A stretch of 14,117 nucleotides of DNA from Caulobacteraceae bacterium (GCA_025351125.1 JANXWN010000050.1:1-14117); one strand, 5' to 3'. Numbered from the stretch's first letter, positions 6,724 through 14,117 are shown. Made by a program: numbers and translations. The notes: generated by a model not told the origin, from the letters alone.

Positions 6724-8610
6724 GTGATCGAATCCGTGCTCATAGCCAATCGCGGGGAAATCGCGTGCCGGATTATCCGCACGGCGCGGGCGATGGGGGT
6801 GCGCACGGTCGCGGTGTTTTCCGACGCCGACGCGGCGGCCCCGCATGTTCGGCAAGCGGACGCGGCGGTTTATATTGGTCCCTCGCCCGCGCGGGAATCC
6901 TACTTGGTCGGCGACAAGATCATCGCCGCCGCCTTGGCGACGGGCGCGGAGGCGATCCATCCCGGCTACGGATTCTTGTCGGAAAACGCCGACTTCGCCC
7001 AAGCGGTGCTCGACGCCGATCTGATTTGGGTCGGCCCGCCGCCCGCGAGCATCCGCGCCATGGGACTCAAGGACGCCGCCAAAGCCTTGATGGCGGCGGC
7101 CGGCGTGCCGGTCACCCCGGGCTATTTGGGCGAGGTGCAAACGCTGGCGCGTTTACAGGCTGAAGCCGACGTTATTGGCTATCCGGTGCTGATCAAGGCG
7201 GTGGCGGGCGGCGGGGGCAAGGGGATGCGCCAGGTGCAGTCGGCCGCGGATTTCGCCGAAGCGCTGGCATCCTGTAAGCGCGAGGCGGCCTCGTCTTTCG
7301 GCAATGACCACGTTCTAATCGAAAAATACATCCAGCGTCCGCGCCACATCGAAGTGCAGGTGTTCGGCGACACGCACGGCCATGTCGTCCACCTGTTCGA
7401 ACGCGACTGTTCGCTGCAACGCCGCCACCAAAAAGTGATTGAAGAAGCCCCCGCTCCTGGCATGGACGACCCGACGCGGGCGGCCATCTGCGCCGTCGCG
7501 GTTCGAGCCGCCAAGGCGGTCGACTATGTCGGCGCCGGTACCATCGAATTTATCGCCGACGCGTCCGACGGTCTGCGCGCCGACCGCATTTGGTTCATGG
7601 AAATGAACACGCGCTTGCAGGTGGAACATCCGGTCACCGAGGAAATCACCGGGGTCGATCTAGTCGAATGGCAATTGCGGGTGGCGTCGGGCCAGCCGCT
7701 GCCGCTGGAGCAGGACGCGCTAAGCATCAAAGGCTGGGCGATGGAGGCGCGGCTCTATGCCGAAAATCCCGCGGCAGGGTTTCTGCCATCGATCGGGTCG
7801 CTCGATCATTTTGCTTTGCCGCCTGGTTTGCGGGTTGAAAGCGGCGTCGAGCGCGGCGGCGAAATCTCGCCGTTCTACGACCCGATGATCGCCAAGCTGA
7901 TCGCGCACGGCGACACCCGCGACCAAGCCCTGGCCGCCTTGCGGTCGGGTATCGGCGAGGTCGCGGTTTGGCCAGTAAAGACCAATGCCGGTTTTATCGG
8001 TCGTTTGCTCGATTGCGCCGCATTCAAGGCCGCCGATATCGATACCGGGCTGATCGGGCGTGAGGGCGAGGTTCTCGTCACCGGGCCGCCGCCGGACGCC
8101 GCTGAATTGTCCCGGATCGCCGCCCGGTTGGTCGGAGCGACGGGCGGCGGCGTGTGGAGCGATATCGGGGGCATCCGGCTCAACGCGCCGCCTCGCGCGC
8201 AGGCCCGGTTGATCGACGACACCGGCGAGGTTTACGTTGCGACGTTGAACGCACGCGTCGGGCAAGCCCCGGAACCGTGGGTGCTGTCGTTCGTTCGCGG
8301 TTTTGCGCGAAGCTTCGAATTGCAACAAGCGCGCGGCTCGGCGTCCGGCGCGACCGGTGACGGCGTCGTCGTTTCGCCCATGCCCGGCCGAATTATCGTC
8401 GTCGACGTCAAGGTCGGCGACGCCGTGATGAGAGGCCAGACCCTGGTGACGCTGGAGGCCATGAAGATGGAACACACCCTGACGGCGCCGTTCGACGGCA
8501 CGGTGACGCAACTCAATGCTCAGTTGGGAGATCAGGCCGTCGAGGGCGCGGTGCTGGCGCGGGTTTCGAAAGATGCTGATGACCTCGACGCTCGTGTCGG
8601 CGAGCCCTGA
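6724..8610 (+). CDS. mccA: Methylcrotonyl-CoA carboxylase, biotin-carboxylase/biotin-carrier (alpha) subunit
   Basis: A 628-residue biotin-dependent carboxylase subunit (liuD). It carboxylates its own biotin using ATP and bicarbonate and delivers the carboxyl group to the beta subunit. Domains: biotin carboxylase N-domain starting SVLIANRGEIACRIIRTA (about 4-21); ATP-grasp with the glycine loop AGGGGKGMRQV (161-171); catalytic EMNTRLQVEHPVTE (293-306); biotin carboxylase C-domain to about 445; linker/BT region to about 540; and a C-terminal biotinyl domain with LEAMKMEH, biotin on Lys581. GTG 6724 is chosen because GGGGAGGA precedes it by 7 bases and homology begins at once; an in-frame extension to 6619 would run through the hairpin spacer. 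Methylcrotonyl rather than propionyl specificity is inferred from ivd and mccB. The last 10-15 residues are an unusual acidic tail that overlaps the next gene. Confidence 0.93.
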   Translation: MIESVLIANRGEIACRIIRTARAMGVRTVAVFSDADAAAPHVRQADAAVYIGPSPARESYLVGDKIIAAALATGAEAIHPGYGFLSENADFAQAVLDADLIWVGPPPASIRAMGLKDAAKALMAAAGVPVTPGYLGEVQTLARLQAEADVIGYPVLIKAVAGGGGKGMRQVQSAADFAEALASCKREAASSFGNDHVLIEKYIQRPRHIEVQVFGDTHGHVVHLFERDCSLQRRHQKVIEEAPAPGMDDPTRAAICAVAVRAAKAVDYVGAGTIEFIADASDGLRADRIWFMEMNTRLQVEHPVTEEITGVDLVEWQLRVASGQPLPLEQDALSIKGWAMEARLYAENPAAGFLPSIGSLDHFALPPGLRVESGVERGGEISPFYDPMIAKLIAHGDTRDQALAALRSGIGEVAVWPVKTNAGFIGRLLDCAAFKAADIDTGLIGREGEVLVTGPPPDAAELSRIAARLVGATGGGVWSDIGGIRLNAPPRAQARLIDDTGEVYVATLNARVGQAPEPWVLSFVRGFARSFELQQARGSASGATGDGVVVSPMPGRIIVVDVKVGDAVMRGQTLVTLEAMKMEHTLTAPFDGTVTQLNAQLGDQAVEGAVLARVSKDADDLDARVGEP

Positions 8611-9841
8611 TCAACGCGACACCGCGCGTCGCCGCGCGCTGCAACGGATGCGGATGCTGGCGACCGGCCTGCTCGCGGCCATGACGGCCGTGTTCGTCGC
8701 GTCGCGTCTCGCTCCGGCGGGGTGGACCTGGACTGGCTATGTCGGAGCGTTCGCCGAAGCGGCAATGGTCGGCGCTTGCGCCGATTGGTTCGCGGTGACG
8801 GCTCTGTTTCGCCGCCCGCTAGGCTTACCGATACCGCACACCGCGATTATTCCGCGCAATAAGGCCAAGATTGGCCAAGCTCTCGGCGACTTTATCGCCG
8901 GAGAATTCCTCAGTCCCCGCGTGGTCGACCGAAAGCTGAAAGATTTGGCGCCGTCGGCGCGGCTGGCCGATTGGCTGCGCGACCCAGCGCACGTCGACGG
9001 GCTGGCGGCGCGCCTTGGCGGTTTGCTGCCCGATATCATGCCGTCGGGCGAGGGCGTGCGCGCCTTGATCGGCGAGATCGTCCGACGGGCGGCGCGCGCC
9101 GGACCGATGGCGCCGTCAGCCGCACGGATCGTGTCCTACCTGTGGGGCGATGCGGGCGCGCAACGTCTGCTGGACCGCCTCATCTCGCGCGCGGCCGACT
9201 ATTTAGCCGACCACGGCGCGGTCATCGAAGCCGGCGTAGCGTCCGCAACCTGGAAATGGGCGCCCAAATGGATCGACAAGCTGCTGGCTGAACGCCTGAC
9301 GCGTGGCCTGATTAAAGCCGTGGGCGAGATTCGTGATCCGACGCATCCGTGGCGCGAGGAGTTGAATACCTGGGTCGAAGGATTGATCGCGCGTCTGCAG
9401 TCCGATCCGCGGATGGAAGCGCGGGTGCAGGCGTGGAAAGACGCCGCCTTCACCGACGACGCCTTGCAGGCCGGCCTCGGCACGGTGTGGACGGAACTGG
9501 AAAGCCGCCTGACGATGGATCGGCAAGGTCTCGCGGAACTGATATCGCCGGTGATCGCTCGCGCCTTGAGGGGTTTGGGATCGTGGTTGGACGAAGACGC
9601 CGAGGCGCGCCGACGGCTTGACGCCTGGGTGCGCGTGGCGCTGCGCAAGACCGTATCGCCGCGTCGCCAGGAAATTGGAGCCTTTGTCGCGCAAGTCGTC
9701 GCCGGCTGGGATGCCGGAGAAGTCGTGGAAAAACTCGAGCTCCAAGTCGGTCGCGATCTGCAATTCATCCGTATCAATGGCACGCTGGTCGGTGGATTGG
9801 TCGGCTTGGCGATCTATACTCTTGCGCAATGGGCCGGATAA
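8579..9841 (+). CDS. DUF445 family membrane-anchored protein
   Basis: A protein of about 420 residues of the DUF445 (YjiN-like) family, whose biochemical function is unknown. Seen: an N-terminal hydrophobic helix (about 27-45, MLATGLLAAMTAVFVASRLA), a second hydrophobic stretch carrying the family signature ADWFAVTALFRRPLGLPIPH (68-87) followed by TAIIPRNKAKIG, a long alpha-helical charged middle, and a C-terminal hydrophobic helix (INGTLVGGLVGLAIYTLAQW, 399-418). Both ends are therefore probably in the inner membrane with the middle outside the bilayer. The start is uncertain: ATG 8579, ATG 8573 or ATG 8648 are all in frame without a strong Shine-Dalgarno sequence. With 8579 the gene overlaps the end of mccA by 32 bases, suggesting coupled translation. 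Its position behind leucine genes need not imply a role there. Confidence 0.85.
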   Translation: MTSTLVSASPDQRDTARRRALQRMRMLATGLLAAMTAVFVASRLAPAGWTWTGYVGAFAEAAMVGACADWFAVTALFRRPLGLPIPHTAIIPRNKAKIGQALGDFIAGEFLSPRVVDRKLKDLAPSARLADWLRDPAHVDGLAARLGGLLPDIMPSGEGVRALIGEIVRRAARAGPMAPSAARIVSYLWGDAGAQRLLDRLISRAADYLADHGAVIEAGVASATWKWAPKWIDKLLAERLTRGLIKAVGEIRDPTHPWREELNTWVEGLIARLQSDPRMEARVQAWKDAAFTDDALQAGLGTVWTELESRLTMDRQGLAELISPVIARALRGLGSWLDEDAEARRRLDAWVRVALRKTVSPRRQEIGAFVAQVVAGWDAGEVVEKLELQVGRDLQFIRINGTLVGGLVGLAIYTLAQWAG

Positions 9842-9899
9842 ATTTCTATGGCGCCGGTGGCGCGGGTCCGTTCGCACCCTATTATGAAAGTTGACGGTT

Positions 9900-9903
9900 G
9901 GAG
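9900..9903 (+). promoter_or_regulatory. Ribosome binding site of the aldo/keto reductase gene
   Basis: GGAG lies 8 bases before the ATG at 9912, which rules against the in-frame TTG at 9891 as start. In the 70-base spacer there is also a TATTAT at 9880-9885 that could serve as a -10 element, but no convincing -35 partner, and a small GCGCC-GGT-GGCGC inverted repeat at 9851-9863. Confidence 0.5.
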
Positions 9904-9911
9904 AACCCACG

Positions 9912-10961
9912 ATGAAATATAAGCAACTCGGCCGTACTGGTCTGTTCGTCTCGGAAATCTGTTTGGGGGCGATGACCTTCGGCGGCGGCGCCGACGGCGG
10001 GCGGTGGAAGGCGATCGGGGCGCTGGATCAAGGCGAGACCGACGCCGTGGTGGGCGGCGCCCTCGCCGCCGGGGTCAATTTCATCGACACCGCCGACGTG
10101 TATTCATTCGGACAGTCGGAACGTTTGCTGGGTCAATCGCTGAAAAATCTGGGCGTGCGGCGCCAGGACGTGGTGATCGCAACCAAGGCCTATGGCGAAA
10201 TGAGCGCCGCGCCCAACGATCGCGGCGCCTCGCGTGGCCATGTGCTGGACAGTGTCCGCGGTAGTTTGGACCGACTGCAGATCGATCACATCGACCTCTA
10301 TCAAATCCATGGCAACGACACCGTGACGCCGATCGATGAAACCCTGCGAGCGCTGGATGATTTGGTCCGCGAGGGCGTGGTCCGCTACATCGGCGTCTCC
10401 AATTGGGCGGCGTGGAAAATCGCCAAGGCGTTGGGCATCAGCACGGCGAAAAATTACGCGCGGTTTGAAACTTTGCAGGCCTATTACTCGATCGCCGGTC
10501 GCGACCTGGAACGCGATCTGGTTCCCATGCTGACGGAGGAGCAACTGGGCCTGATGGTCTGGTCGCCACTGGCCGGCGGGCTGCTGTCGGGCAAATTCGG
10601 CCCCGATTCCGCCGCCCCCAACGACGCCCGACGCGCGAGCTTCGATTTCCCGCCGGTGGACAAGGATCGTGCCTGGGCCTGCATTGCAGCCATGCGCGAG
10701 GTGGGCGCGGCCCACGGCGTGTCGGTCGCCCGGGTCGCCTTAGCGTGGTTGTTGGCCAAACCGCAGGTGATGAGCGTCATTATTGGCGCCAAGACCTTGG
10801 AGCAACTGAACGATAACCTCGCCGCGACGACGCTGTCGCTCAGCGCCGAGCAATTAACCCGCCTGGACGCGGTCAGCGCGATGACGCCGGAGTATCCCGG
10901 CTGGATGTTCGCCATGCAGGGCGGCTCGCGCATTCCGAAACCGTTCGAGCAGAAGGTTTGA
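9912..10961 (+). CDS. Aldo/keto reductase
   Basis: A 349-residue NADPH-type aldo/keto reductase with a TIM-barrel fold, cytoplasmic. The start MKYKQLGRTGLFVSEICLGA is the classic family opening. The catalytic tetrad is visible: Asp59 and Tyr64 in FIDTADVYSFGQSE, Lys92 in IATKAYG, and His133 in LYQIHGND. The cofactor-binding C-terminal block is VIIGAKTLEQLNDNLAA (289-305). It is closest in style to the AKR group of YajO/Gfo-like 'LGRTG' reductases that act on varied aldehydes, ketones or sugars; the substrate cannot be read from sequence. It ends where the acyl-CoA ligase frame begins, so the two are probably co-transcribed, hinting that it reduces or oxidises a carbonyl compound upstream of CoA activation. 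That link is inference. Confidence 0.92.
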   Translation: MKYKQLGRTGLFVSEICLGAMTFGGGADGGRWKAIGALDQGETDAVVGGALAAGVNFIDTADVYSFGQSERLLGQSLKNLGVRRQDVVIATKAYGEMSAAPNDRGASRGHVLDSVRGSLDRLQIDHIDLYQIHGNDTVTPIDETLRALDDLVREGVVRYIGVSNWAAWKIAKALGISTAKNYARFETLQAYYSIAGRDLERDLVPMLTEEQLGLMVWSPLAGGLLSGKFGPDSAAPNDARRASFDFPPVDKDRAWACIAAMREVGAAHGVSVARVALAWLLAKPQVMSVIIGAKTLEQLNDNLAATTLSLSAEQLTRLDAVSAMTPEYPGWMFAMQGGSRIPKPFEQKV

Positions 10962-10975
10962 CGGTCGGACTATCG

Positions 10976-12703
10976 ATGCGCGATCCGCGTTATGCGCCCC
11001 GGCGGCTTGAGGTTGAGCGGCGCGGCGACGGCGCAATCTTGCTGCACAATCCGACGCCAGTCGATCTGACGTTTCGCACGACCTTGGACGCTCTGGACTA
11101 TTGGGCGGCGGCGACGCCGCAAAATCCATGGCTTGCGGAACGTTCGGGCAAGGGTTGGCGGACGATCAGCTTTGGCGAGGCGCGAGAGCGGGTAGAGTGC
11201 ATTACGGGGGGGCTGATCGACCGGGAGTTGATCGGCGACGCGCCGATGTTGATCCTGGCGCGCAATAGCATCGACCACGCCCTCATTGCCTTCGCCGCCA
11301 TGAGTTTAGGCATTCCGATCGCGGCGGTATCGCCGCAATACGGTCTGGCCGGCGCTGACCCGACGCGCTTGGCGCACGCCGTCGACCTGCTCGCGCCGGG
11401 AACCGTCTATGTCGATGACGCCGCCGCTTTCTCGGAAGCTTTGCAGTCCAGCCGCTTGGCCGCGACGCCGGTGATCGCCGGACGAAATGGTCGCGGCGGC
11501 GACATCGACCTCGCCGACATGCTCAAGGCAACGCCGCGGCGCGCGCGCCCGGCGCCCGATGCCATAGCGAAACTATTGTTGACCTCCGGTTCGACCGGCG
11601 CGCCCAAGGCGGTGATGTGCCTGCACGCCGCCGTCGCCGCCAATGCCGCGCAAGTCGCCGCCTGTTATGACGATCCCGACCCCCCCTTGGTGGTCAATCA
11701 AGCGCCGTGGAGCCACAGCCTGGGCGCCAACGCCATATTGCAAATGGTGTTGCATCGCGGTGGCACGCTTTACATCGACGCCGGTGCGCCGGTCGCCGGT
11801 CGGCACGGCGAAACCCTGCGTAATCTGCGCGAGATCGCCCCGACCTATCACAACATGGTGCCGGCTGGATGGGACCTGTTGGCCGGCGAACTCGAGCGCG
11901 ACGACGCCCTAGCCCAAGTTTTCTTCAGTCGGGTGCGGGTGTTGCAGTACGGCGGTGCGGCCTTGCGGCAGAGCACCTGCGATCGGATTGAGGCCGTGGC
12001 GCTGCGCACGGTCGGAGAAACGATCAGCTTCGCCAGCGGCTATGGCGCCACCGAGACCGGACCGACCGCCACGAACGTGCATTGGCCTAATCAAACCATG
12101 GGATTGATGGGCCTGCCCTTGCCCGCGACCACGGTCAAATTGGTCCCGGCGCAAGGTCGGCTCGAATTTCGGGTCAAAGGGCCGCAAGTCAGCGCAGGCT
12201 ATTTCCGTAATCCACGGGCGACGGCGGCGGCGTTCGATAGGGATGGCTTCTATCAACTGGGCGACGCGGCGCGCCTGATCGATGCAAATGATCTGACGCG
12301 GGGTCTGGCGTTCGACGGACGTTTTTCGGAAAATTTCAAGTTATCGAGCGGCACATTTGTTAACGCCGGCGCCGTGCGTATCGGCGCGATCTCGGCGATC
12401 GGTGGCGCCGCGGCGGACGCGGTGGTTTGTGGCGAGGGGCAAAGCGCGGTCGGCCTGCTGATCTTCCGCGCGCTGTCGGGGACCGATGGGGACATCCGGT
12501 CGGGCCTTGAAAGATTTAACGCCGAGGCCTCGAGCGGCGCTAGAGTAGCGCGCGCGCTGATCCTCACGGACCAGCCGGACGCGGTCAGTGGCGAGATCAC
12601 CGACAAGGGCTATCTTAACCAAACCCTCGCCCGCAGCCGCCGCGCAGCCGCCATCGCAACGCTGTTCGCCGACCCTCCCGGCCAGGACGTGCTGCGATTT
12701 TAG
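10976..12703 (+). CDS. Acyl/aryl-CoA synthetase, feruloyl-CoA synthetase-like
   Basis: A 575-residue adenylate-forming (ANL) enzyme that activates a carboxylic acid with ATP and CoA. Seen: P-loop LLTSGSTGAPKAVM (201-214), GYGATETGPTATN (355-367), an aspartate in the GLAFDGRF block with Arg449, and Lys544 in GEITDKGYLNQ, the expected position for the adenylation lysine. The GRFSENFKLSSGTFVNAGAVR-type hinge region and the ITDKGY.NQ end are typical of feruloyl-CoA synthetases (Fcs/FerA), which differ from ordinary ANL enzymes here. It is somewhat shorter than the roughly 620 residues I recall for characterised Fcs. No hydratase/aldolase (Ech) or vanillin dehydrogenase lies nearby, so ferulate itself is unproven; other aromatic or branched acids are possible. 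The start is ATG 10976; TTG 10958, overlapping the reductase stop, is a weaker choice. Its TAG overlaps the stop of the opposing kinase gene. Confidence 0.85.
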   Translation: MRDPRYAPRRLEVERRGDGAILLHNPTPVDLTFRTTLDALDYWAAATPQNPWLAERSGKGWRTISFGEARERVECITGGLIDRELIGDAPMLILARNSIDHALIAFAAMSLGIPIAAVSPQYGLAGADPTRLAHAVDLLAPGTVYVDDAAAFSEALQSSRLAATPVIAGRNGRGGDIDLADMLKATPRRARPAPDAIAKLLLTSGSTGAPKAVMCLHAAVAANAAQVAACYDDPDPPLVVNQAPWSHSLGANAILQMVLHRGGTLYIDAGAPVAGRHGETLRNLREIAPTYHNMVPAGWDLLAGELERDDALAQVFFSRVRVLQYGGAALRQSTCDRIEAVALRTVGETISFASGYGATETGPTATNVHWPNQTMGLMGLPLPATTVKLVPAQGRLEFRVKGPQVSAGYFRNPRATAAAFDRDGFYQLGDAARLIDANDLTRGLAFDGRFSENFKLSSGTFVNAGAVRIGAISAIGGAAADAVVCGEGQSAVGLLIFRALSGTDGDIRSGLERFNAEASSGARVARALILTDQPDAVSGEITDKGYLNQTLARSRRAAAIATLFADPPGQDVLRF

Positions 12704-14117
12704 CTGGCCTGAGGCCGTGACTTGGCCAGGACCTGCCGCACTTTTCGAGCGAGCGCTTCGCGGGAGTAAGGCTTGGTCAGCAGTTCGACGCCCGGGTCTA
12801 ATCGCCCGCCATGAACGATGGCGTTTTGGGTATATCCCGAGGTGAACAAGACGGCGATGCCCGGCAGACGCTCGCGAGCCTTGCGCGCCAGATCGGGACT
12901 GCGAAGGGGTCCCGGCATGACCACATCGGTAAACAACATATCGACGGCGGCGCCGCCGTCCAGGATAGCGAGCGCGGCGGTGGCGTCGTTAGCGGAAATC
13001 ACGCGATACCCGAGGTTCTCGAGCAATTCCACTACCGTTAATCTGACCTCCTCGTCATCTTCCGCCACGAGAACCGTCTCGGTCCCGCCGACCATGGTCT
13101 CCGTGTCAGTGACCGGAGCTTCGTCCTCGCTTTCGTAAACGCGCGGCAGATAGATCTTAACCGTCGTGCCGTGGCCAATTTCACTGTAGATTTTAACGTG
13201 CCCGCCGGACTGTTTGACAAAACCGTAGACCATCGAGAGTCCCAGCCCCGTTCCCTCGCCCTCCGGCTTGGTCGAGAAAAACGGTTCGAAGGCCTGCTCG
13301 ACGACCTGCGGCGACATGCCGCCGCCCGTGTCGGTCACCGCCAGCATGACGTATTGTCCCGCTGCCAAATCCGCGTGGCCCCGCGCATAGGCGTCGTCCA
13401 AATGAACGTTGCCCACCTCCACCGTCAACTTGCCGCGGCCCTCCATGGCGTCCCGGGCGTTGATCGCAAGATTGAGAATAACGTTTTCGACTTGGTGAAA
13501 ATCAACCAGCGTGTTCCACAACCCGTCCGAAATAACGGTTTCCAGCTCGACCGCCTCACCGAGCGCCGGACGCAACATTTCGTCAATGCCGGCAAGGAAG
13601 CGGCCAATATTGATGACCTTGGGTTCGAGCGGCTGACGGCGACTGAAGGCGAGCAGTTGATTGGCGAGTTTGGCGCCGCGCCGCGTACCGGAAAGGGCGT
13701 TGGCTAGTCGTCGCTCGGCCTGCGGATTGTCGCCGATGTCGCGGCTCAACAACTGCAGATTTCCCGATACGATCTGCAGCAGATTATTAAAATCATGGGC
13801 GATGCCGCCGGTAAGTTGGCCGACGGCCTCCAGCTTTTGCGACTGGCGCAGCTGCTCTCCCCGTTGTTCGAGTTCGAGCGTGCGGTCGTTGACGCGTTGC
13901 TCCAGCGTGTCGGCCAGCGCCAAAAGCTCGGATTCGGCGGTTTTCTGGTCGTCAATGTCGGTATTGCTGCCGATCCACATGCGGACATCGCCGTTTTCAT
14001 CGCAGATCGGTTCGGCCCGGGCGATATGCCAGCGATATGCGCCGTCGTGGCGTCGGAGGCGGAATTCGATTTGGTACGGTTTTGTGGCGACAAGCGCGGC
14101 GTTCCAAGACGCATTGG
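12700..14117 (-). CDS. PAS domain hybrid sensor histidine kinase with C-terminal receiver (N-terminus outside window)
   Basis: The frame stays open to the right edge, so the gene is partial; 471 codons are visible. Numbering from the internal Met at 13980: upstream of it and to residue 13 is the end of a PAS/PAC domain (IEFRLRRHDGAYRWHIARAE, then MWIGSNTDIDDQK). A charged coiled-coil follows (about 15-50), then the H-box GGIAHDFNNLLQ with phosphoacceptor His62, the ATPase domain with N-box NLAINARDAM (170-179), G1 DTGGGM (217-222), FEPFFSTK (231-238) and G2 GEGTGLGLSMVYG (241-253). The receiver runs from about 302 to 420, with acidic AEDDEE, phospho-Asp352 in LFTDVVMPG, SGYTQ and Lys403 in LLTKPYS. 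All catalytic residues are intact. No transmembrane segment is in the visible part. It is likely a sensor with internal phosphorelay; its output partner is not in the window, and Met 13980 is not the true start. Confidence 0.93.
   Translation of the reverse strand, partial: NASWNAALVATKPYQIEFRLRRHDGAYRWHIARAEPICDENGDVRMWIGSNTDIDDQKTAESELLALADTLEQRVNDRTLELEQRGEQLRQSQKLEAVGQLTGGIAHDFNNLLQIVSGNLQLLSRDIGDNPQAERRLANALSGTRRGAKLANQLLAFSRRQPLEPKVINIGRFLAGIDEMLRPALGEAVELETVISDGLWNTLVDFHQVENVILNLAINARDAMEGRGKLTVEVGNVHLDDAYARGHADLAAGQYVMLAVTDTGGGMSPQVVEQAFEPFFSTKPEGEGTGLGLSMVYGFVKQSGGHVKIYSEIGHGTTVKIYLPRVYESEDEAPVTDTETMVGGTETVLVAEDDEEVRLTVVELLENLGYRVISANDATAALAILDGGAAVDMLFTDVVMPGPLRSPDLARKARERLPGIAVLFTSGYTQNAIVHGGRLDPGVELLTKPYSREALARKVRQVLAKSRPQAS

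Noticed and set aside
7720..8511. 263-codon minus-strand frame opposite mccA
   Set aside because: It is the antisense of well-matched carboxylase domains and has no recognisable protein features; a GC-bias artefact.
10958..10975. TTG start for the acyl-CoA ligase overlapping the reductase stop
   Set aside because: The only purine-rich motif (GAAGG) is too close to TTG; the ATG at 10976 is preferred, though its own ribosome binding site is weak.
13171..13707. 178-codon plus-strand frame opposite the histidine kinase
   Set aside because: It lies wholly opposite the ATPase domain, whose motifs are all intact, and encodes nothing recognisable.
1..14117. Mobile elements, tRNA/rRNA, CRISPR arrays, phage or defence genes
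   Set aside because: No transposase motifs, repeat-spacer pattern, tRNA-like cloverleaf or defence-type domains were found; the genes are ordinary metabolic and signalling families with uniform codon use.

Overview
The window is GC-rich, tightly packed bacterial chromosomal DNA with strong G/C third-position bias. Gene content and protein style (MCC-type leucine catabolism, ADWFAV-type DUF445 protein, feruloyl-CoA-synthetase-type ligase, PAS hybrid histidine kinase with a GGIAHDFNN H-box) suggest an alphaproteobacterium, possibly a Rhodospirillales-like heterotroph. This taxonomic reading is an inference from protein style only; no rRNA or other marker is present.

Layout: nine clear genes run on the + strand, with one partial gene converging on them from the right. 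(1) 21-2759: a hydantoinase/oxoprolinase B subunit (hyuB), a doubtful 49-codon small ORF, and a cysteine amidohydrolase of the isochorismatase superfamily resembling N-carbamoylsarcosine amidase. Together they fit cleavage of a hydantoin-like ring followed by removal of a carbamoyl group. The partner A subunit would lie to the left, outside the window. (2) 2920-8610: a PaaG-like crotonase, isovaleryl-CoA dehydrogenase (ivd/liuA), and both subunits of methylcrotonyl-CoA carboxylase (mccB/liuB, mccA/liuD). This is the leucine/isovalerate degradation core: isovaleryl-CoA to 3-methylcrotonyl-CoA to 3-methylglutaconyl-CoA. No HMG-CoA lyase is in the window, and the crotonase does not look like a standard methylglutaconyl-CoA hydratase. 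(3) 8579-9841: a DUF445 membrane-anchored protein whose start lies inside the end of mccA. (4) 9912-12703: an aldo/keto reductase and a feruloyl-CoA-synthetase-type acyl-CoA ligase, probably co-transcribed. (5) 12700-14117, minus strand: the C-terminal part of a PAS/histidine kinase/receiver hybrid sensor, whose stop codon overlaps the stop of the ligase gene.

The region reads as catabolic: several small carbon/nitrogen sources (a hydantoin-type compound, leucine or isovalerate, possibly an aromatic or other carboxylate) are routed to CoA thioesters and central metabolism. Most of it is ordinary metabolic DNA. I see no transposase, tRNA, rRNA, CRISPR array, phage gene or recognisable defence system. 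The items most worth a second look are the 159-base leader of mccA, where a perfect 7-bp hairpin buries the Shine-Dalgarno sequence, the crotonase lacking both classical catalytic glutamates, the hyuB-amidase pairing, and the unexplained small ORF between those two genes.
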